Under the pieces are notes generated by a model that saw only the letters and a program-made list of their open reading frames with translations, was not told the origin of the DNA and searched no databases. The position numbers and the translations under genes were made by a program. From NCBI GenBank assembly GCA_016788045.1, contig JAEUTG010000029.1:124001-188000 (forward strand): a DNA stretch of 64,000 nt. The letters are read 5' to 3'. The DNA comes from Bacteroidales bacterium (GTDB lineage Bacteria > Bacteroidota > Bacteroidia > Bacteroidales > Lentimicrobiaceae). Below, piece by piece: positions 1 to 5,739 of the stretch; the stretch's first letter is position 1; every line of letters starts with the position of its first letter.

Positions 1-265
1 CGGCCCGTTTGATCTTGTCTTTATTGATGCCGACAAAGAGAACTACCTGAATTATTATGAAATGGTGTTCCCGAAAGTCCGCCAGGGTGGATTTATTATT
101 GCCGACAATGTTTTCTGGTACGGAAAGGTCATAGATCCTGATGCATCACGTGACAAAGAAACTCAAGGGATTGCCCGTTTCAACGAATTCATCAGATCGC
201 AGAGCAACATCGAACACCTGCTTCTGCCAGTCAGGGACGGACTGATGATGATCAGAAAAAAATAA
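1..265 (+). CDS. O-methyltransferase, C-terminal part (cut by window edge)
   Basis: This is the last 87 or so codons of a class I SAM-dependent O-methyltransferase of the caffeoyl-CoA/catechol type. The frame is open from the window edge (codons begin at base 2) and ends with TAA at 263-265. The visible piece holds FDLVFIDADKENY, the family motif with the metal- and substrate-binding aspartates, and IADNVFWYGKV, the second conserved metal-ligand block. The ending GLMMIRKK is typical of the family, where the C-terminus lies beside the active site. The SAM-binding glycine-rich motif lies outside the window. Such proteins methylate catechol-like hydroxyls, and the natural substrate in Bacteroidota is usually unknown. 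The next gene, purE, faces the other way and ends 28 bp downstream, so the two genes converge. Confidence 0.88.
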   Translation, partial: GPFDLVFIDADKENYLNYYEMVFPKVRQGGFIIADNVFWYGKVIDPDASRDKETQGIARFNEFIRSQSNIEHLLLPVRDGLMMIRKK

Positions 266-292
266 GAAGAAAGCGAAGCTTACATCACCTGC

Positions 293-796
293 TTAAACCT
301 TAAAGTCGTAATTGATGGATTTCAGCTCCTCATTCGCCTTAACGATTTTAGACTTGAGTTCCTGTTTGAAGGCCAGCAGTTTGTTATAAAGCTCCTCATC
401 GCTGGTTGCCAGCATCTGAACGGCGAGGATACCGGCATTTCTGGCACCATTGATGGCCACTGTAGCAACAGGAATTCCGGGAGGCATCTGAACCATGGCC
501 AGCAGTGAGTCAAGGCCATCGAGTGATGCCTTTATCGGAACGGCAATAACCGGAACGGCGGTCATAGAAGCAATCACTCCCGCAAGATGTGCGGCCATAC
601 CGGCACCGGCAATGACTACGCGGATTCCGCGATCGTAGGCTGATTTGCTGAAGGCTTCTACCTCATCGGGCGTGCGGTGAGCCGACAAGGCATTGATTTC
701 AAAGGGAATCCTGAAATCGTTCAGAATTTCGGCAGCTTCCTTCATCACCGGTAAATCGGAGGTGCTGCCCATGATGATACTGACCCTGGGGTTCAT
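293..796 (-). CDS. purE: N5-carboxyaminoimidazole ribonucleotide mutase PurE (class I)
   Basis: PurE moves the carboxyl group of N5-CAIR to C4 to give CAIR in de novo purine synthesis, and works with PurK, which is not in the window. The protein is about 167 residues, normal for class I PurE. Diagnostic motifs are MGSTSD near the N-terminus (CO2/nucleotide pocket), SAHRTP with the catalytic histidine, and GAGMAAHLAGV. I start at ATG 796 (MNPRVSIIMGS). The frame can be extended to a TTG at 814, but that codon lies inside a promoter -10-like sequence at 812-819 (TTAATTTG on this strand) and the extra residues are not family-like. The gene appears to be transcribed alone, converging on the upstream O-methyltransferase. 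Confidence 0.95.
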   Translation of the reverse strand: MNPRVSIIMGSTSDLPVMKEAAEILNDFRIPFEINALSAHRTPDEVEAFSKSAYDRGIRVVIAGAGMAAHLAGVIASMTAVPVIAVPIKASLDGLDSLLAMVQMPPGIPVATVAINGARNAGILAVQMLATSDEELYNKLLAFKQELKSKIVKANEELKSINYDFKV

Positions 797-883
797 GTGG
801 CTTTTTTTTGGCAAATTAACGAAAAAACTTAAGACCTGGCTGTAATGAAATCAGCAGCGAATACAGAAAGAATGTTGAGTCCA

Positions 884-1084
884 CTCCGAAAACTGTTTTT
901 TTGACACCAAACCACGAAACCACAAACCTGTCTGCTTGACGCAGTCAGGCAGGAACTCACCAAGTTTATTGTAATGAAATACAATACTTTGTGTAAACCT
1001 TTCTGCCCTGTATGCTCCAGGCAGACAAGGCAGGTTGGTGTTCTGGTGACTTGGTGTCAAATATTCTTTTTTGACTTTTCGGAG
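884..1084. repeat. Imperfect 201-bp inverted repeat (dispersed Bacteroidetes-type element)
   Basis: The outer arms CTCCGAAAA (884-892) and TTTTCGGAG (1076-1084) are perfect complements. Inside them TTTGACACCAA (899-910) pairs with TTGGTGTCAAA (1051-1061), followed by further imperfect pairing around the CTGTCTGC and GCAGACA stretches. A small ATTGTA/TACAAT hairpin (968-985) sits at the centre. The whole purE-hpt interval is therefore one large stem-loop. An 80-codon open frame on the minus strand across it is a by-product of the repeat. There is no transposase and I see no clear target duplication. Confidence 0.75.
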
Positions 1085-1102
1085 CAGGCTCAATGTTTAA
1101 AT

Positions 1103-1132
1103 TTTGAAGTCCGCAGAATAATTGTATTTTTG
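1103..1132 (+). promoter_or_regulatory. Bacteroidetes-type promoter for hpt
   Basis: TTTG at 1103-1106 and TATTTTTG at 1125-1132 are separated by 18 bp, matching the -33 TTTG / -7 TAnnTTTG consensus. Transcription would start near 1139, leaving a short leader before ATG 1154. Confidence 0.6.
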
Positions 1133-1153
1133 AACTGATTATAAAACCCGCGA

Positions 1154-1693
1154 ATGAAAGAAAAAATCAAGGTTAAGGACAAGGAATTCAGCGTCTTTAT
1201 CAAAGCTGCTGAGATTGACAAATCGGTAAGCCGGATTGCCGATGCCATTAATGAAGATCTGAAGGGAAAAGTTCCCCTGTTTCTGGTGGTACTGAACGGA
1301 GCTTTCATGTTTGCTGCCGATCTTATGAAAAAGATTAAAGTGGAAAACAACATCTCCTTTGTTAAGTTGTCGTCCTATTCCGGTACCCGCAGTACACAGG
1401 TGATCAATGAACTGATTGGTATCAATGAAGTGGTGAAAGGCCGCACAGTGGTGATTGTGGAAGATATCATCGATTCAGGACTTACCATCCGCCGGATGCT
1501 GGATAACCTGAACCAGCAGGAAGCCGCAGATGTGAAGGTTGCAACCCTGGTTTACAAACCCAATGCCTTTAAATCGGATTATAAAATTGATTACACCGGC
1601 TTTGAAATTCCCAACGATTTTATCCTGGGCTATGGCCTGGATTATGATGGTTTTGGCCGCAATCTGCCTGATATTTACAAGATAGTTGAATAA
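1154..1693 (+). CDS. hpt: Hypoxanthine phosphoribosyltransferase
   Basis: This purine-salvage enzyme converts hypoxanthine (and usually guanine) plus PRPP into IMP or GMP. It has 179 residues, the usual length. The PRPP-binding loop is VVIVEDIIDSGLTIRRML (about residues 97-114), and the substrate-proximal FDGFGR-like ending is seen as GYGLDYDGFGRNLPDIY. KVPLFLVVLNGAFMFAADL near residue 40 is the conserved flexible-loop strand region. It starts at ATG 1154 behind a good promoter at 1103-1132. The double adenylate kinase follows after 49 bp on the same strand, so the pair probably forms a purine-salvage transcription unit ending at the terminator at 2937-2962. Confidence 0.95.
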   Translation: MKEKIKVKDKEFSVFIKAAEIDKSVSRIADAINEDLKGKVPLFLVVLNGAFMFAADLMKKIKVENNISFVKLSSYSGTRSTQVINELIGINEVVKGRTVVIVEDIIDSGLTIRRMLDNLNQQEAADVKVATLVYKPNAFKSDYKIDYTGFEIPNDFILGYGLDYDGFGRNLPDIYKIVE

Positions 1694-1742
1694 GAATTTG
1701 CACTACTGTGTAATACAAAGCTTATAAATCAAATCATCTGTT

Positions 1743-2912
1743 ATGCTGAATATAGCACTGTTCGGACCTCCGGGCGCTGGAAAAGGAACACAGTCGGCCC
1801 TGTTGATTGAAAGGTATAACCTTGCCTACATCTCCACCGGCGATCTGCTTCGTTCCGAAATTGCTGAAGGAACAGAGCTGGGAAAAAAAGCCAGAGAGCT
1901 GATAGATCAGGGGTTGCTGGTTCCCGATGAACTGGTGGTAGAGCTGATAGAAAAAAAGATCGTTATGAGTGCCGGCAGAAACGGCATTCTTTTCGATGGT
2001 TTTCCCAGAACACTCGTGCAGGCCTACATTCTTGAAGGCCTTCTGCTCAAGCTCAACACTTCCCTGGCCTGTATGCTCAGCCTTGAGGTTCCGCGCGAAG
2101 AGCTGATTACCCGTCTGCTCGAGCGCGGGAAATCATCAGGCCGTTCGGATGATACCGCCGAAGTTATCGAGCACCGGCTGGTTGAATACCAGAACAAGAC
2201 CATGCCAGTGGCAGAGTTTTATAAATTCCGCGACAAATACATTCCCATCAATGGCGTTGGCCGGATTGAAGAGGTGTTTGAACGGCTCTCAGCATCCATC
2301 GACACCACTCTGCAGAATGTGTGGTTCAATCTGGTTCTAACCGGAGCTCCCGGCTCGGGGAAAGGTACCCAGGGCAGGCTGCTGGCCAAAGAATACAATC
2401 TGTATTACATTTCCACCGGATCGCTGCTTCGTCGAGAAATCAAAGCCGGCTCTGAAATCGGACTGAAAGCAAAGGAACAGATGACCAGCGGAGAACTGGT
2501 GCCCGATGAAATTGTAATTCAGCTGATCGAACAGGAGATCAAACAGCACAAGAATTTTCGCGGGTTTATCTTCAAAGGATTTCCACGAACCATCGTTCAG
2601 GCCTATATTCTTGACGGGTTGCTGCGCCGGCTTGATTCTTCGGTATCGTATTGTATTGAGCTCAACGCCTCTACGCTGGAATCGATCAAGCGTCTCAGCG
2701 CAAGGGCCAAGACACCGCAGGCCAGGGCTTATGACATGAATACCGACGTGATTATACACCGTCTGGAAGAATATGAAGAAAAAACCCGCCCGGTAGTGGA
2801 TTTCTACCGCAAACAAAACAAATTCGACAGCATTAATGCCGTTGGAAATGAGAAGGATGTTTTTGAGAAATTGTATGCAAAAGTAGGGGAGGCTATGCGC
2901 ATTCTTCGCTAA
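1743..2912 (+). CDS. adk: Tandem-duplicated adenylate kinase, second domain degenerate
   Basis: The protein has 389 residues, about twice the roughly 190 of a short-form adenylate kinase, which interconverts ATP+AMP and 2 ADP. Two kinase domains lie in one frame. Domain 1 (about 1-190) has P-loop GPPGAGKGT (8-16), DGFPRT (from D85) and the short-LID motif SGRSDD. Domain 2 (about 193-389) has an intact P-loop GAPGSGKGT (201-209) and YISTGSLLRREI, but DGFPRT has become KGFPRT (K278) and SGRxDD has become QARAYD. The Mg-site aspartate and one catalytic arginine therefore appear lost. No frameshift separates the domains. Domain 1 is probably the active kinase. Domain 2 may bind nucleotide, regulate, or have another specificity. 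Double-length forms may exist elsewhere in Bacteroidota, which I cannot check here. Confidence 0.93.
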   Translation: MLNIALFGPPGAGKGTQSALLIERYNLAYISTGDLLRSEIAEGTELGKKARELIDQGLLVPDELVVELIEKKIVMSAGRNGILFDGFPRTLVQAYILEGLLLKLNTSLACMLSLEVPREELITRLLERGKSSGRSDDTAEVIEHRLVEYQNKTMPVAEFYKFRDKYIPINGVGRIEEVFERLSASIDTTLQNVWFNLVLTGAPGSGKGTQGRLLAKEYNLYYISTGSLLRREIKAGSEIGLKAKEQMTSGELVPDEIVIQLIEQEIKQHKNFRGFIFKGFPRTIVQAYILDGLLRRLDSSVSYCIELNASTLESIKRLSARAKTPQARAYDMNTDVIIHRLEEYEEKTRPVVDFYRKQNKFDSINAVGNEKDVFEKLYAKVGEAMRILR

Positions 2913-2936
2913 TCTGTTGCATTTCATGTAATTACT

Positions 2937-2962
2937 ACAGCCGGCCAGTCCGGCTGTTTTTG
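2937..2962 (+). terminator. Rho-independent terminator after adk
   Basis: ACAGCCGG and CCGGCTGT form an 8-bp perfect stem around a 5-base loop, followed by a run of T. It separates hpt-adk from obgE. Confidence 0.8.
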
Positions 2963-2963
2963 T

Positions 2964-2971
2964 TATCTTTG
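2964..2971 (+). promoter_or_regulatory. Promoter -7 element (TATCTTTG) upstream of obgE
   Basis: TATCTTTG matches TAnnTTTG and lies 27 bp before the obgE ATG, directly after the adk terminator. No clear TTTG is seen at -33. Confidence 0.45.
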
Positions 2972-2997
2972 CAGCTCCGTTGATCAATTCCTGAATT

Positions 2998-3999
2998 ATG
3001 TCTTCGTCAAATTTTGTTGATTATGTAAAGTTGAACCTTCGCTCAGGTAAGGGCGGTGCAGGCTCGACCCATCTGCTGCGTACCCGTGGCAATGCCAAAG
3101 GCGGTCCCGATGGCGGAGACGGAGGCCGTGGAGGTCACATTATCCTCAGGGGCAATGCCCAACTCTGGACACTGCTTCACCTGAAATATACCAAGCACCT
3201 GAAAGCGGGGGATGGTGTAGGTGGTGGTAACAACCGCCGCACCGGCGCCTATGGCAAAGATGTGATCATTGAAGTCCCGCTTGGTACTGTAGTTAAAGAC
3301 CCCGACACCATGGAACAGGAAGCCGAAGTCACAGCCGATGGTGAAACGGTGATTATCCTTCCGGGTGGCAGGGGAGGGCTCGGAAACGATCACTTCAAAA
3401 CAGCAACTTTCCAAACACCTCGTTTTGCCCAGCCCGGAGAGCCAGGTATTGAAGCCTGGAAAATTCTGGAACTCAAGATTCTGGCTGACGTCGGACTGGT
3501 GGGATTTCCAAATGCCGGAAAATCAACCCTGCTTTCGTTGGTTTCAGCAGCAAAACCCGAAATCGCGGATTATCCTTTCACCACGCTGCGCCCCAACCTC
3601 GGGATTGTCGGATACCGTGATGACCGCTCTTTTGTAATGGCCGATATTCCCGGGATCATCGAAGGCGCTTCCGAAGGCCGGGGCCTGGGACTCCGCTTTC
3701 TGAGACACATCGAGCGCAACTCCTCCCTGCTGTTCATGATTCCTGCCAACTCACCCAGTATCATCAAGGAATTCAGGATTCTTCTTAACGAACTTGAACA
3801 ATTCAATCCCGAATTGCTCGACAAGGCAAGGGTTCTGGCCATTACCAAGTGCGACCTGCTCGACAGCGAGGGCCTGAAAAAACTGAAAAAGCGAAAACTG
3901 CCCGATCTGCCCGTGGTATTTATTTCTGCCTTGTCAGGTCAGGGTATCCCTGAACTTAAGGACAAAATCTGGGAATCCCTGCATCCGCTTAATTTTTAA
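2998..3999 (+). CDS. obgE: Obg/CgtA GTPase
   Basis: Obg is a ribosome-associated GTPase acting in late 50S assembly and stress signalling. The 333-residue protein has the N-terminal glycine-rich Obg fold (about 1-160, many GGxGG turns such as GGRGGLGND) and then the G domain. G1 is GFPNAGKS (169-176), the switch/G2 threonines lie in FTTLRPNLG, G3 is DIPGI (from D216) and G4 is TKCD (283-286) instead of the textbook NKxD. The C-terminal OCT domain found in some relatives is absent, so the protein ends after the G domain. A PAP2 gene begins 3 bp after its stop, so the two are surely co-transcribed. Confidence 0.97.
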   Translation: MSSSNFVDYVKLNLRSGKGGAGSTHLLRTRGNAKGGPDGGDGGRGGHIILRGNAQLWTLLHLKYTKHLKAGDGVGGGNNRRTGAYGKDVIIEVPLGTVVKDPDTMEQEAEVTADGETVIILPGGRGGLGNDHFKTATFQTPRFAQPGEPGIEAWKILELKILADVGLVGFPNAGKSTLLSLVSAAKPEIADYPFTTLRPNLGIVGYRDDRSFVMADIPGIIEGASEGRGLGLRFLRHIERNSSLLFMIPANSPSIIKEFRILLNELEQFNPELLDKARVLAITKCDLLDSEGLKKLKKRKLPDLPVVFISALSGQGIPELKDKIWESLHPLNF

Positions 4000-4002
4000 A
4001 CC

Positions 4003-4602
4003 ATGATGGATGCTGTTATAAAAGCTGATCAGCAACTCTTCCTGGCCCTCAACGGGATGCATTCGGCTTTTTTCGACTTTATGATGTTCTGGCTCAGCGA
4101 CAAGCTGATCTGGATTCCGCTTTATCTGTGGCTTTTGTACCGGTTGATCAGGCTAAACAAAAGCCAATGGTGGCTGGTGGTCGTTGCTGTTGTGGTGCTG
4201 GTTACTCTTACAGACCAGGTTTCTGTTCAATTGTTTAAAAATGTCTTCCACCGATTGCGTCCCTGCCACGACCCCGGTCTTGAGGGGCTGGTAAGAACCC
4301 TGAACGGACATTGTGGCGGTAGCTATGGTTTCGTCTCGTCGCATGCCTGTAATACAGCCGGTGTGGCCATCTTTGCCGGAATGGCGCTGCGGTCACAGCT
4401 GCGTTGGCTGCTGCCGGTTCTCATCCTCTGGTCTGTGCTGATCTCCTACAGCAGAATCTACCTGGGGGTGCATTTTCCTGGTGATGTACTGGCTGGTTTT
4501 TCGGTCGGTGCCCTCATCGGATATGCTGTGTTCAGGCTCTGGCAGTCAGTTCACCAAAATCTGCTGAATAAAACCCGGAATGAGGCAAAAGGCAAAAGGT
4601 AA
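4003..4602 (+). CDS. PAP2-family membrane phosphatase
   Basis: This is a 199-residue integral membrane phosphatase of the type 2 phosphatidic acid phosphatase family. Members remove phosphate from lipid phosphates such as undecaprenyl diphosphate, phosphatidate or lipid A. The three catalytic blocks are present: KNVFHRLRPCHDP (a variant of KxxxxxxRP), SSHACNTAG (equivalent of PSGH, with SSHA) and SRIYLGVHFPGDVLAG (SRxxxxxHxxxD). Five or six hydrophobic segments surround them. The substrate cannot be read from sequence. It follows obgE by 3 bp and converges on a NimA-like gene whose stop is 19 bp away. Confidence 0.88.
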   Translation: MMDAVIKADQQLFLALNGMHSAFFDFMMFWLSDKLIWIPLYLWLLYRLIRLNKSQWWLVVVAVVVLVTLTDQVSVQLFKNVFHRLRPCHDPGLEGLVRTLNGHCGGSYGFVSSHACNTAGVAIFAGMALRSQLRWLLPVLILWSVLISYSRIYLGVHFPGDVLAGFSVGALIGYAVFRLWQSVHQNLLNKTRNEAKGKR

Positions 4603-4621
4603 GCAGCAATGCGTCAGCAGA

Positions 4622-5086
4622 TCAATACCCAAATGCCTTTGCTTCAATACGATCTGTTACTACCTTCATTACTGCTACATTCTTTACCGAAGGGTCGCTG
4701 TAACTGAAATCACCGCGCTGGGTGTATTGCCTCATGATGATGTTCAGAATACCAATTTTTTCGGCCGGATCCTCAATAAATTCAACCTTCCCGAAAACCA
4801 GCACACTCTTGTACCGCATTCCGTAGCTGCAGGCAACCTCAGGCGACTGCTTGTAGAGCTGATGGGCAGTGCTGAAAGCAATGCATACATAGGGATTGTT
4901 TCTGAGAACACTGATCTTTTTTCCGACCGGTGCAGAATGCAGATAAACCGTGTTGTTTTCAAACCCGAAATTGAAAGGCAGCGTGTAAGGCATGTTGTTC
5001 TCGTCAACCATCCCCACACTGCAAACATCGCACGACCTGACAATTTCTTCAATTGCTTCCGGCAGGGTTATCATTCTGGCTTTCAT
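4622..5086 (-). CDS. Pyridoxamine 5'-phosphate oxidase-like / NimA-like flavin-binding protein
   Basis: The protein has 154 residues with the split-barrel flavin-binding fold. The N-terminal IEEIVRSCDVCSVGMVDENNMPYTLPFNFGFENNTVYLHSA block is characteristic of the FMN-binding PNPOx-like family that includes 5-nitroimidazole reductases. GKKISVLRNNPYVCIAFS then follows, as in the family, where the lysine region contacts the FMN phosphate. It probably binds FMN or heme and acts as a small-molecule reductase, but physiological substrates of chromosomal members are mostly unknown. It appears to be a single-gene unit that converges on the PAP2 gene. Confidence 0.85.
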   Translation of the reverse strand: MKARMITLPEAIEEIVRSCDVCSVGMVDENNMPYTLPFNFGFENNTVYLHSAPVGKKISVLRNNPYVCIAFSTAHQLYKQSPEVACSYGMRYKSVLVFGKVEFIEDPAEKIGILNIIMRQYTQRGDFSYSDPSVKNVAVMKVVTDRIEAKAFGY

Positions 5087-5150
5087 AACGGTGACTTTAC
5101 TGTTGGTTAAAGTTCATTGAATGTTCGTCATTTGGTTTGTTACCGTGCTT

Positions 5151-5507
5151 TCAGGTTCTGTTTCCTGAATCTGAGGCAGACATGGATTCCATAACCACCA
5201 CGATGGCTGAAATTATCATGCTGAATAAGAGTGTTATGAGTATTCCTTTAACGTGAAATCCCCTGAGAAAAACTGAGGATAGCAGGATAATACCGCTATT
5301 CAGTGCAAACAGAATCAGGCCAAAAGTAATCAGGTTCAGCGGGATTTTCAGCAGTAAAATCATCGGTCTGACGATTGCATTGAGCAGGGATATCAGCAGT
5401 GCCGTTGCAAGCACCGGGAAAAAGGTATCCGTGTTGATTCCCGGTAGTATATAAGCTGTAACAAGCACGACCGAAGCACCGAGTAAAATCCGGGAAATAA
5501 ACCTCAT
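5151..5507 (-). CDS. Small four-helix membrane protein, YvlD/phage-holin superfamily IV type
   Basis: The protein is about 118 residues and almost entirely hydrophobic, with four predicted membrane helices. The family signature SLLNAIVRPMILLLKIPLNL followed by TFGLILFALNSGIILL is seen in its middle. Proteins of this group (often called phage holin family IV or YvlD) are widespread chromosomal membrane proteins with no established role, and nothing phage-like is nearby. I start at ATG 5507 (MRFISRILLGA). A GTG at 5552 would add 15 polar residues before the first helix. Confidence 0.75.
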   Translation of the reverse strand: MRFISRILLGASVVLVTAYILPGINTDTFFPVLATALLISLLNAIVRPMILLLKIPLNLITFGLILFALNSGIILLSSVFLRGFHVKGILITLLFSMIISAIVVVMESMSASDSGNRT

Positions 5508-5739
5508 TTCAGCATTTGTTGGTTTTCTGCAGGTTCTGCCGGGCTTTTTCACTCATTTTGTTAAACACCGTGTTGCAATGATTTGTCCCGACTTCCGACA
5601 AGTACTTTACAATACAATGTTTATCACTGGCGACTACCCCGCAAGGAGGCAGCGGCAGAAACAAAGAAAAGACCCTGCAGTGGCAGGTTGATATTGCCTA
5701 CTAAAATATGAATAAATGGTATTCTTCTGCATGAGAAGA

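Noticed and set aside
851..1093. 80-codon frame on the minus strand between purE and hpt
   Set aside because: It lies wholly within the inverted repeat and its peptide follows the repeat, with no family resemblance.
4580..5110. 176-codon plus-strand frame opposite the NimA-like gene
   Set aside because: It is antisense to a gene with a clear protein family and has no recognisable domain.
5151..5507. Prophage remnant, because the membrane protein resembles 'phage holin family IV'
   Set aside because: This family is a common chromosomal membrane protein, and there are no phage genes nearby.
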